A stretch of 64,000 bases of DNA, taken from assembly GCA_037975125.1 (NCBI GenBank), contig CM075857.1, positions 23,858,310 to 23,922,309 on the forward strand, read 5' to 3'. Every line of letters starts with the position of its first letter. Position 1 is the stretch's first letter. The stretch comes from Latrodectus hesperus. Its lineage: Eukaryota > Arthropoda > Arachnida > Araneae > Theridiidae. Shown piece by piece: positions 50,972-64,000 of this stretch. Both the position numbers and the translations under genes were made by a program. Below the pieces are notes generated by a model. It saw only the letters and a program-made list of their open reading frames with translations, was not told the DNA's origin and ran no database searches.

Positions 50972-53808
50972 CATTTGTAGCTATTTTCCGCGTGTGAGAA
51001 AAATAAAAGGAAAAAGGTCTTTATTTTTGCCATTTTGCATCAAATATGTACTTTCTCTTTAAGAACCATTACAAGACTTTTCATTCCATCAACTTCTTTC
51101 TTTTCTATAGATACATGATTGAACTTCACAAACTGCTGACCAAGTAAAAACATTGGTACGTGCTTTTCAATCTAGAGCGAACCTAAAACTAACTCTCCAA
51201 ATCGAGCAAATTGGTCACGTAATGTGTGGTCTATTTACCGAAATTGGGATAATACCCTTGAACAATAGCATGTTGTAACTCTTAAAGAGCAATAGAATCA
51301 TCATGAAGAAGTTCAATTTTTTTTTCTCACAACTGGGCAAATAGAGTAGAATCTACAGCTTGTGGTTAAACAATTCTATCGTCTAATTGATCATCTAATT
51401 GATATGGTTGATGTACAGTACTTTGAAAACTAACATCGTTGATGTTTCAGAGGCTTTTCTAATGGATTTAATAATGAGTATTTTTTAAATTCTTCATAAC
51501 AATAAAATGTATATCTTAAAGGAGATAAATGCTTTTTCATTTTATGAAGCATTAAATAATACTTATTTAGAATGATAATTGAAAAAGAAATCTATAATCG
51601 GTAGGTGAATATAAATTTTAAAATATCTATTGTGATAAATTCTTCATACTATTTTTTATTTTTCTAATTGTTTTGTATTATATCATTTTTAAATTGTTTA
51701 AATTAATTTGTTCCCAATAATGTAAAAACTATTAAATTTCTGAGATTTAGTTTTGAAATTAGTTATTAAATTTCCTTTATATAATTTTAAAATATTATTT
51801 TATCTGCTTCATATTTATGTTAATATTGATGTATATTTATACTGGAATTTGTATGAGCGACAAATTCCTAAATATAAAATATATATTTTTAGTTTACTAA
51901 GTATATAATAATACTTGTTTAAGGAAAGAGAAACTTAATTTAAATGTAATATTCAGAGAAATGCCAATTTAAAAACTATGTGTGAAAATGCATCCTTCAG
52001 ACTTGATTATATTCTGTTTCCTAAGGATTTTATTCCTATAATTTTAAATGATTCAAATGACTGTATTTAAAATTGTTGAAGAAATTTTAGAGCTATATAC
52101 CAAATTTTTGCGACTTATCTCTCAAAAAAGTGATTTAATACATTACGTTCTACTTAAAAGAAATGATGAATATACAAGAAAAAAGTTAAATTAACAAAGA
52201 TTCGAAATCGTTAGATGCTAACAACTAAAAGTGAAGTTTACAGTAGTCATGTTAAGAAAACATTTCTTTTCTTTTTATATATAAGAGCAATCGAAATTTA
52301 TTAAAAACTTCACTTTTTCGAGATGCTATTTGTAGTAACTTCAGAAGAAATAAAGGAATTATACTAAATTGAAATACATAATTTGGTTTGTTATTATATG
52401 TACGATCACTTTTGTACAAAGGATTGATTCGATCATACCTTACAATACGAAATATAAATCTGATCATTGTAATTAATCATATTCAAGTTAGGAATCATGA
52501 TTGTTATCTTGGATGTGATAATGTGCAAAGTTTTCAGCTGCTAGTCCGTCTTTAATCATCTTAAATGTAGCTAAATCTTTAATTGATTACATTTTTTTCA
52601 AAATGTTTTATCTTTTTAAATCATTCCAAGAAATTTTACAAATTATTCTTCAATGTCTGTATTTTATAAAAAAACATTTGTTGACCGTATTTTCGTTGAT
52701 AATAAATTCTTTCAAGAAAATTTACAAATTTATTGACCTCTTTTTACAAAAATATATTCTGAACTGCATGTTTCCTAATGATTTTTTGATTTGATAAATA
52801 GTTCTAATTTTCACATCATGTGTCGTAATATTCTTTTAAAAAAGTTAAAACATATAAAACGTTTAATATCATCAATATGAAGAAATACCAAAATTAAATT
52901 GAGGTGATATAATATTTTTTAATTCGTTATCATTTATGAACAGACAATTGAGATTAAATTTCATGAAATATATTATAATTATATACGGTATGGCCAAGAA
53001 GAGCAAAAATAGAAGCATAAATTACGAATATATTTTATTTTTTCTAGTGCGTTGTTTAACAGTTATGAGACAAGTTAACCTGTTAAAATTGTATCTAAAA
53101 TATTGTGACTGAGATAATCGTTTCTTACTTCTCTAGACATTGTATCAAAAACAAGCAGTTTTATTTAAGATAAGTGGCTGATATCTTATCTTAGATACTG
53201 ACTTCTGAAAATGTTGAGATAGCATACGGTACGCATTTAAATATGGTCAAAAGATAAAATAAATAAATGAATAAAAATAATGCAGCCTTGAGAAAATTAA
53301 AAAATTTTCGATGCAAATGGGGTTTAAAAATTTAAGTTTAGAATTCTGTTGATTTTCATGCATATTAAAATTTGATTTTTTATCTCTTAGTAATAAATGG
53401 CAATTTATATTTATACATATACATATGTAATATTATTTACGATACATAAAACTTCAATTAATTTGGATCTGTAAATAAAGTTAATGTCAAATAAACAAAC
53501 AAATGTAACCAAAATCCTCGAATACTGATTTCTAATCTATTAAATTTTTGAAGTATGAAAATACCTAATCATATTTAAGTTAATATGAATTTCCAAACAG
53601 AAACTCTTCAGAACTAAGTATTTCTGACAACATTGTTAAAAATTTGAAAAAAAATTTAAAACTTCTGCGATAGAATTTTTTTAGTTACATGTCATTAACC
53701 TAAATTTATATAATGATCAGAAAATGATAGTTAGTAATGATTTTGTAAGCAATAATATGATAATACTAAATGTTAAAAACTTAATTCAAATTTCATGCGT
53801 TTGAGTCG

Positions 53809-54390
53809 ATGAGATGTTTTAAAATTTTATCTGATAGTAAAAGTGCAATACAGCATTTGGCCAGATGGCAACAAGGGAGAGACAGGACTGGGATTTCAAT
53901 TCTTCAAATGTTAAAATGGATGTCCGTACCGCGTCATATTCACCTACAGTGGATTCCTGACCACATGGATCTCGAGAAGAATGAGATTGCGGACACTTTG
54001 GCCAAAGCTGGTGTGTCTGAAGACGGTGTGCCGTCGGCACCTCTCACATTTCAGGAGATTCATTCAAAGATTAAACATGAGAAAAAAACCACTTGGACTG
54101 TCCCTCCTGGGCATCATTGGTACCACTGCGCGCGTCCAGGTGCTTCCCTGGCTACTGGTCTTAATAGACAAGAACAAACGGTTATTGTCCGTTTCAGAAA
54201 TGGCCATCATAGTAACTTGAAATCCGTCGAGGATACGAAGAAATTCGAAATTTGCTCCAAGTGCTTAAATGAACAGGCCTCTCCTGAGCATATTCTTCAA
54301 TGCCTTGGTCTCTCCGGGAGAGATCTGATGGAGAATCCACTTATGGCACTGGAATTTTTGAAAGTGTACGCGCTCATGGACCTGGTGTAG
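53809..54390 (+). pseudogene. LINE RNase H / zinc-knuckle C-terminal fragment
   Basis: This 193-codon open frame ends TAG at 54388. It starts ILSDSKSAIQ after a few flanking codons, the RNase H strand carrying one catalytic Asp. WIPDHMDLEKNEIADTLAKA follows, the WIPxHxGxxxNExAD signature with the final catalytic Asp. After about residue 140, CSKCLNEQASPEHILQC gives the Cys/His knuckle typical of LINE C-termini. The Gly after the His is Asp. The first catalytic Asp and everything upstream are missing, so no active enzyme is expected even though the frame is open. It lies inside the Syt7 intron, antisense to the gene. Confidence 0.85.
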
Positions 54391-54425
54391 CACTGCTGAC
54401 CTCGGGGGCATGCAACAACAACAGA
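53809..54425 (+). mobile_element. 5'-truncated LINE tail (RNase H and C-terminal region)
   Basis: Fragment of a LINE inserted on the plus strand. It begins within the RNase H domain near 53820 and ends with a short 3' UTR and a CAACAACAACAG tail at about 54413-54425. 5' truncation of this kind is normal for target-primed reverse transcription. It differs in region from the LINE at 19-21 kb, so the two cannot be directly compared. The tail resembles that of the SINEs in this window. Confidence 0.8.
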
Positions 54426-54512
54426 TGTTTTAATATCAGTAGCACTTTAAATATAATATTTCCCTATAGATAAACATACTGACACAATTCCAGCTGTGGA
54501 ATATATAAACTT
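54158..54512 (+). repeat. 355-bp direct duplication, unit 1
   Basis: This unit comprises the last part of the LINE fragment (from GTCTTAATAGACAAG), its 3' UTR and about 87 bp of flanking intron. It is repeated at a constant offset of 374 bp with no indel and 6 mismatches (about 98.3% identity by hand alignment). Confidence 0.95.
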
Positions 54513-54531
54513 CTTAATAGACGTTAGAAAC

Positions 54532-54886
54532 GTCTTAATAGACAAGAACAAACGGTTATTGTCCGTTTCAGAAATGGCCATCATAGTAACTTGAAATCCG
54601 TCGAGCGTACGAAGAAATTCGAAATTTGCTCCAAGTGCTTAAATGAACTGGCCTCTCCTGAGCATATTCTTCAATTCCTTGGTCTCTCCGGGAGAGATCT
54701 GATGGAGAATCCACTTATGGCACTGGAATTTTTGAAGGTGTACGCGCTCATGGACCTGGTGTAGCGCTGCTGACCTCGGGGGCATGCAACAACAACAGAT
54801 GTTTTAATATCAGTAGCACTTTAAATATAATATTTCCCTATAGATAAACATACTGACACAATTCCAGCTGTGGAATATATAAACTT
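54532..54886 (+). repeat. 355-bp direct duplication, unit 2 (partial LINE C-terminus)
   Basis: Second copy of 54158-54512, separated by a 19-bp spacer (54513-54531) that begins with CTTAATAGAC, itself a copy of the unit's first bases. The frame through the knuckle region is still open to TAG, but the last Cys of the knuckle is changed (LQF instead of LQC). Confidence 0.95.
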
Positions 54887-55159
54887 ATATAAACTCTCTG
54901 TCTTTAACATTTTAATTAAATGACAGTCCTTAAAATATATTCTTCAAAAAATGATTAGCCTCTGATTATAAAGAAGTATAAAAGCAGAATGTATAATTTA
55001 CTTTAAAAATTATGATAATAAGAAAATTAGTTATGTATAACTATATATATGTGATTTTGAAATAACAATGCATTGCTATAAGAAATAAAGCTTTTATCTT
55101 TCAGGTAACAGTCATTAAAATGTTTAAAATGTAAAGATTGCAATAAACAGATAGTTTAC

Positions 55160-55276
55160 CTTCAAAATAAAATGTTTCGTTCCATCGAGGATTCAAAGTT
55201 CGATGTTTAACCTTGGTTTCTAATTTCCTTTTTTTGTCTGGCAACAATGTCACTTTGACATAAGGATCGCTTGTTC
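55160..55276 (-). CDS. Syt7: Synaptotagmin-7, exon encoding first part of C2A domain
   Basis: Internal 117-bp exon read on the minus strand. A pyrimidine-rich acceptor ending in CCGCAG lies just above 55276 and the donor GTAAAC lies just below 55160. It starts and ends in phase 1 and encodes 38 complete residues, beginning [15 protein letters not shown] and ending [11 protein letters not shown]. This is the TSDPY/NPxWNE core of a C2 domain, and the wording (LLPDKK, LETKVK) matches Synaptotagmin-7 C2A better than Syt1-type C2A as I know the families. Syt7 is a high-affinity Ca2+ sensor on vesicle or lysosomal membranes that acts in exocytosis and asynchronous release. The Asp of TSDPY is a conserved Ca2+ ligand. 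The split Gly codon (G|GT) joins in frame to the exon at 40444-40613. No frame damage is seen. The preceding exon was not found up to position 64000. Confidence 0.93.
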
Positions 55277-56579
55277 CTGCGGAAGAGAAAAAGAAAACCT
55301 AATTACGTCCTTCAGAACAGGAAAAATTAAATTAGATTACTCTTCTTATATATTATACAGAACTCTCAACATTAAATATTCCATAAAAATATCTTGAAAT
55401 TTAAAATTTATTTTCTATAAAAGATAAAAAAGTAATACAATTCTTTTAAATCTTTTATACTGAAAACTTAGCTATAAAATAAAGAAATTATAGCAACTAT
55501 AGATAAAAATTTTATATTTTTATCTTTATTTTGAAATCAGTTATGAAACTAAATTGTATTTTAAAATATGTACAGCAATATTTCTCACTACTAAGAAAGC
55601 TTTCCTTAATTACTTTTCAAGCATTTGTTTTAAAAACGTCTGTGTATATGCCTGCCTGTATCAATTCATAGATTTTTGCAGGCATTATGTCCAAAAATCC
55701 CTCAAAATATATACATTTAGTATTTCTTTCGGGGAAAATATAAGGCAGCGCTTCATAAGAAACAGTGTAACATATTAAGAAATTCCTTTTTGCTTTAATC
55801 AATAGAATAATGATGACTATTAAAAATATAAAATGTAATATCAATGTAATCAAACTTTAAAAATGTCAAATATCAGTTTTTATTAATAATCTTTTTATTA
55901 TTCATTAATTATCACCTAATCTGTCTAAAAATTATTAATAGTTTTAGCAATCATATGCTTCTATGTAAATCGATGTTTTAGATTTTATAGGTTACATTGT
56001 CAGGAATTATCGAGTTTAGTAGAATATTTTATTTATAGTTTTTCTTCTAAAAATATTAACATGAAGTAAATACGAAAGTCTTATCTAATTAATGTTGAAA
56101 AAAGGTTACTAAAAGTATAATAGTAATTATAATATATTCTTCTGTATTTATAGTAACATTTTATAAAACACACTCTATTATAAAAATACTTTTAAAAATT
56201 AAATTTGAACCCATTATCATTCAAATAGGATATAATATTGCCTTGTTTTATAATCTTAAGATTAAATATGTTCATGGAAAAAAATTTTATGCTATTTTTA
56301 AAAATAGTTTATTGTATTTGTAACCCCACTAAAATTTTATTCCGCATATATATAAAACTATTCAATATTAAATCAATATTTAAAGTAATAAATTAGTGTT
56401 CTTTTTTTACCGGTGTTCACATATATACTTTTTTTCACCCATATAATTTTCTTTGTGCACTCAATTTTGATATATGAAAACATTAAAAATTTGAAATTAA
56501 AATATTCATGAGAAGTGCATCGACCTGCCCATTTGCTTATTTGGATATTTAGTGCCTCCTCTATTTCGTGTGTACATCA

Positions 56580-56675
56580 CATTTAACAACAAGTATACAT
56601 TAGTTGTTGCATTAGTAGTATACATTTGTTGTTAAATGTATACAAGTTAACACAAGTATACATTTAACAACAAAT
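56580..56675. repeat. Hairpin with 20-bp arms plus a third direct copy
   Basis: Positions 56624-56643 and 56656-56675 are perfect inverted arms (core TTTGTTGTTAAATGTATAC) around a 12-nt loop. CATTTAACAACAAGTATACA at 56580-56599 is a further near copy of the right arm. Confidence 0.88.
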
Positions 56676-57584
56676 TTTCACTTTAATTGCTATCTAAATT
56701 TCCTTTTTACAAGATTTATCGCAACATCCAATATTACTACTGACTCTAAAAATCTATTATGGAGGAAATTTATTTTAACAAAATGTTGATATGTGTGATT
56801 ATGATAGATGTATATAGAGACACACAATGTTTTACTGAAAAAAAAATTATATTTTTTTAATAATGTAATATAATTTTTAAAACTGAAAATAAAATAATAA
56901 TAAAATCCCAACTGATTGATTATAATACATTTAATTTTTTTAAATTAAGTTTCTTTTAATAATTATTAATGTTTGTTAAAAAAAAATCATGATAATTTAA
57001 GCATTTAATATTTATCAATTTATTTTATCATGGTAAAACATTTGCATAAAATTTAATTAAAATATTGCGATCAATATATCAAACATGAAATTACTTTTTA
57101 ATATTCTAACTGAATATACTTAAAAATTTTAATTCAACAACACTTAACATTGATCCTTGTATACAGTCCACAGAGGACAATCTGACTACAATCGCCTGAT
57201 AATCCCTATCTTTAAGAGCTTAAAATATGTGAAAGAAAATTCAAGTTTGTCCCAACTTTTCTAGAATTTTTTTATTTAAAAATATAGTAAGTAAAAACTC
57301 CGTGAAAATTGGATATTGGTATGCTGATATAATTACTTTTCTTAAATAAATAACTGTTTAATGTTAATTGTTTGAACAGTAAAAATACCGATTAAGTTCC
57401 CTGTACTGTGTAATTGTAGTATTCTCATTTTATAACAATTGTATTATCTGTGAAGCAAAACATTAAATTGTATTATTTTATTAATGTAGTGGTGAAAAAT
57501 ATTGAATGCTAAAATATATTCGCGTTTTAACTGTACTGTAATTATTATATAAATCAGTGTGAAAATATATGCAATGGTTTAACG

Positions 57585-57693
<109 letters not shown>

Positions 57694-60600
57694 TACATTC
57701 TCTGCCAATTTTATCAGAGTTCATAATTAATGATTAGATTTTCTTTTAAGATATATAGAATTTTAAAAATTTGTCAAGTGAGAAAAAATAATTTATAACT
57801 TTTAACAAGGTATACAATTAAATATCTGTTATTATTAACAAAAGTTTTTGAATACATTACTTATTGAAATAGCAAATATTCCAAAATCAACCGAAAGTCT
57901 GAAGGAAATACACTAATATAAAATGTCCATCAGAAACATTTAACATCAAGGGTAGCATACATTATCATACTATCCAACATATAGTATTTAAAGTCTGCTA
58001 TTCCTAAACGTAAGATTTGCCAGAGGGGTTATTTCAACATTACCGTACGTGCGTACTCCTTGCATGCATGATTGCCGATGCACTATTTTAGCCCAATAAC
58101 TTTCGTTTTAGTGTTTGCCACTCTGTTCCCCAAATCTAACATTTACCGAAGATGATTGTTATTTGTCTGGAGAACGATAAACTCAAAATACAGAAACCAC
58201 TGGTACACCAAATAAGATGGGGTACCTACTCTGAAAACATCTTCTGCCTCTATACAATGCAAAAACTTTCTTGAAATAGATACAATGACCGTATAGACGA
58301 TACTAATTACAGATTTTCTCCTCTGAGGACTTCATAAAAAGCTATATAAAAGAGGAATGCCAGTTACACATAATATGTGTAATTTCAAAAAAATGTGGTA
58401 ATCTTTCTTTTAAAAAAGTGTGCTATCCTCTTTAATATTAATTTTCTTTCAAAGTGTTATATTTTCTGTGGACATGAAAATGACATACTATTTTACAAAT
58501 AGCTGGTAAAAATTTGTTTTTGTCTTGAGTAAATTTTATTTAAAAATAGTATAAATTCATAAATAAGAATACTTCGCGGTAAAATTGTGTAATTAAAAAC
58601 AATATAAGGTACACTTGCATTTCAAACCCCTAAATTTGCAGATTATTTAAATTCCATTTAATGCATTGATATAAAGACTGTAAAATAAATTATAATATAA
58701 CTATAATCTGAGAAAGATTTTTAAAGAATAGAATGTGGTTGGTTGAAATAAGCAGATCGAAACGTAAATTTAATAAATCTATATAAAAAACTTACATATC
58801 TAATTAAAATCAAATTAAGTTCAACTATATATTTAACTATTTTTTGTACTAAGTGATTCCCAGCATAAAAATTCCTTATGTTGTAAATGATAGATTTTCA
58901 ACATCACAATAAATATATACTGAGTTCCTTCTTAATATATGTTTTAAAAAAATTGAAAAAATCTTTTATATATTAATAAAGTATTTTTCTAAAAAAGCTA
59001 AATAGATATAAAAGCTGAAAAGCTGAGATTTCAAAAACGTTATTTTAAACACCAGGAGAAGCTCACTAAAATACTAAATTTGGGAAGCTTATAACAATTA
59101 ACTGAATCAAACTTGGAACATTTTCTCTATCATAAATATAACTCTGGATATTTGCCAGTAAGGAAGTGCTTTAACAGTAGTTGGACAGGAAGTAAGACAT
59201 TGTAGCACGAGATGTAAAACTATCATTTCAGCTGTTAAAATATGAAAACCCATGTTATCATATCGTAAATGAAAATTAACTTTGTTTTTTGGTTCCATCA
59301 TCTAAAGTTACCTTCTTAAAATAAATGTTAATTTTGTGGACCTCTCTGAAGTATATTGGAATAATTAGAATATTCGTATTGTGTAATCTAATTTTCTAGA
59401 ATTCACTGCCATCTATAAAAACTATATATCGCAAACTTTTTAAGTTGAAAAGTTATTCCCTGTAATTTCAGTAATACTATTCTAAGATACATCAATAAAA
59501 TTCTCTATAATATAAAGCTTTGAAAATTCAAATTGAGATTTAAAATATTGAACCATGTTGTTATCATAACTAAAATAAGTAAACTTACATTTTGACTGAT
59601 CTAAAATGCATGATTTTTTATAATGTAACTCCCAATGAAATTAAGAAAAAATTAAATTTGAATGTTAAGTTTTAACATTTTTAAAAGAACTTTATTATGT
59701 GCATATTTCAGGTAAAAATTATAATACTTAATTGACTGAAATATGCATATAATATATTTAAATTGCTTGATAAAAAAGAAAATAAAGTTTCTTGAAATCT
59801 TGAGATAATAAAAGGTTTGTGAAAATTAATAATTTAAATTTTTGTAATCTTATTTAATGTGTGGTTTTATGAGAATCTTTTATTTATAGATATCATAATA
59901 TAATCCTAATTATTAATTTAAATACATAACTTCAAAATTATCACATTACTTTTTGAATTAGCCTACAAGCCACCAATGATTAAAACTTATGAAAATTTTT
60001 TGCATGAATGATCAAATAAAACTAATTTATTTAGTTAATCAAGTTTGAATAGATAACAATCAATCATTTTTGGGCACAGATACTGTATAATCAAGGATAA
60101 CAAGTTCTGAGTTTGGTGATATTTTGGCGGATATTTTTATGTATCTAGTAAGCAGGTTTTTATTACGTCATAGATATGGAGACCCATTAAAATTATTCAG
60201 ACAATTCTGTTTTGGCAAAACTTAGTATTTACGTCATCACGCACGTCACAATATATCATCTTGGCAATATTTCTTTATCGCCATAAAAATTCAGAATTTG
60301 GAATCCTGGATTATACGGCATGTGTGCCCATTTTTGTTCATTTTTTTTCATTCTCTCATGCTTGATACCAAAAGCTAAATATATTTTACTTAATTTATAT
60401 ACATATTAAAACGTAGTAATTTATAATGCTTTATAAGAGCATTAATTAATACAAAAGTGCTTTAATTTATAACGAATTTATCTCAGAGCATTCATCTATA
60501 ATTCATATTTCTGAAAAAAAAGAAAAAAAACTATTCCAACCTCATTTCAGACAAGGTAATTCCACAAGACAAATATTTGCTTTCTCCACTGAATCGTCTT

Positions 60601-61607
60601 ATCCAAAATTATGGCTAACCATAAGGTCTAGAAAAAAAGAAACTCAAAAATAGTAATAAAAAGAGATCCCAAGAGAATTATTTCTTCTAACAACATTATA
60701 GAAAAAGGGAATTTTGAGATGAATGGATTATCATTATTGACTGAAAAATCATGTGAACACAGAAACACAGAAGAAAGCTAATCTTCAAGGAATGGAAGCC
60801 CAGCTATGAATCTTGTTCCTTTTTTGCCTCTACCATTAATTTGTCTCTTTTGGAGAGTAAGCGAGTTTTTGACAGGTGCGATTTTTTGTCTAGATTAAAA
60901 ATAATTAAATCGATTTATCAAACAAATGCGTTTATATGCTTACTTCAGATGTTCGGCACTTGCATTTCTATTACTCTGGGGCAAAACATCATAGTTTAAA
61001 AATAGATATTCCTGCAGAACTTTTTCTGTTAGAATATTATAAGTTCAGTGCTATTGAATATCAATTATTAATAAAGGACACGCTAATAAAAAATTGCAGG
61101 TATATTGGTAAATAAATTTTCATAATTTAAAGAATAATTTTTGGACGTATGTCTCGTACAGTATTAGAAAATTAGTGATTTGGTACTTTTAGATAATACT
61201 TTACAATAAATGAGGAGAATTTTTAAGGAATTTAAATAAATTTTTCAGATTTTGGAAATGAAATGTAAACTTAAAGTGCATGTTCAAAAGTTTGTAAATG
61301 AAAACATTAGATTACTTATTTATTAAATTTCTTAATAAAAATAGTTTTTTCATGGTATGTTTTTATGAAATGCATCAATACAAAATAAAAAAAATTGTTT
61401 GAAATAAAGAGAAAAAGAAGTATAGATTGAACTTTCTGTTATAACTAACATGAATTATATATGAAACAATATATAATGTAAAATATAAGAAGCAACAAAA
61501 TGAAAACAAAGCTAAAAATACATTGTTAACCTCTAAGTGCTTGTTTATTTCGTTCCAGTTGAGATCATGTTTATATTAATTTATTACAATTCTCTTTGGT
61601 TTAAAAT

Positions 61608-62050
61608 ATACATGACGTCAGATAATGTTCCATTTATATGCCATGAATCCAACTTGTTGACGTATTTACTTCCTGCCTTCAAATCACATTCTTCGAGCGG
61701 CAGCAAACAAGGCGAAGTTCACCATCGAATGTCAGATTGTTGTTGGCGATGAGAAAAAATCCATTAATGATTTTTACCAGTAATAAAAATGTTTTTTAAT
61801 TATAATTTTTCTTTCTCTTGTGTAATAGTTTTCAAAATCATGAAAATTAACTGTTATTCTAAATAATTAGTTTTCACATTTTCAAATCTTTAGGATATTA
61901 CTTCCAATATTGAACACGATAAAATAGAACAAAAGAAAAAGCAAAATGAAAAATACAAGACAACCCATTCATTTTATGATTAGTTTAAATTGTTAAGATT
62001 GATTTAAATTGTTTAATAATATTTTATTCTTTACTATTTGTGAAGAAACA
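61608..62050. repeat. Dispersed repeat, copy 2 (partner at 283-600)
   Basis: Direct-orientation relative of 283-600 with extra sequence in the middle. The minus frame has a stop right after the conserved ALFAAARRM segment. It may be an old mobile element or duplicated host sequence. No family recognised. Confidence 0.6.
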
Positions 62051-62411
62051 AAAGTTATGATAGTAATTGTTTGAATTCTATAAATCGATATTTTTTATAT
62101 TAATTTTAAAATTAAGACGAATTGTGATTTTATGAAAAAACAAGTAGTAAGGGAGAAAATGTTTGTTTGAACGATTTAATAATAATTAACTTGAAAATAA
62201 GCATTAAATGAATTTTAGTCGATTAATATAACTTGATGTAAATTTAGATTGACAGTCGGAATATGGATTGAATTAAACTTATCTATTGGGATATGAATTA
62301 ATCCTGTCAAATATACTACACTTCATAATTTTGAGACATGTTAAAATTATAGGGTCAACAACTTAGCTAACCACGACTGTTTCATACGTTATTATATTAC
62401 CAAAGGAATAT

Positions 62412-64000
<1,589 letters not shown>

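Overview
This is an intronic, AT-rich, repeat-laden piece of an animal nuclear genome. I infer an arthropod, most likely a spider. The grounds are a Synaptotagmin-7 gene closest in my memory to arthropod versions, introns of tens of kilobases, several tRNA-derived SINE families with (AAC)n tails, mariner and Tc1 elements, and long (TA)n tracts. No computed comparison backs the species-level guess. There is no bacterial-type gene organisation, CRISPR array or rRNA. The long Ile/Tyr reading frames are translated (TA)n microsatellite.

One host gene is recognisable. Two consecutive exons of Synaptotagmin-7 lie on the minus strand at 55160-55276 and 40444-40613. They encode most of the C2A Ca2+-binding domain, have canonical splice sites and matching phase, and are separated by a 14,546-bp intron. 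I found no further exon in the 8.7 kb upstream or the 40.4 kb downstream, so nearly all the window is, by inference, intron of this gene.

Layout from left to right: 0-13 kb holds SINE copies and (TA)n tracts; 13.8-15.8 kb holds a 1.2-kb (TA)n tract and a GA/GT microsatellite; 15.8-19.1 kb holds three SINE families; 19.1-21.7 kb holds a degenerate endonuclease-RT LINE on the minus strand; 26.4-26.9 kb is an unexplained CpG-rich island; 27.2-28.6 kb is a 1.4-kb (TA)n tract; 34.7-35.5 kb is a four-copy tandem array of about 190 bp; 38.2-39.1 and 44.8-45.6 kb hold two 893-bp mariner copies with the same in-frame internal deletion; 46.2 kb has a well-preserved tRNA-like SINE; 47.1-49.5 kb is a (TA)n tract containing a nearly intact Tc1 element and an LTR-like segment; 53.8-54.9 kb is a LINE RNase H tail with a 355-bp tandem duplication; 62.4-63.0 kb is another (TA)n tract.

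Apart from Syt7, the genes here are those of mobile elements. The most interesting are the paired mariner derivatives. They keep the transposase DNA-binding half and both inverted repeats but lack the first two catalytic aspartates, and the deleted form has evidently been mobilised in trans.
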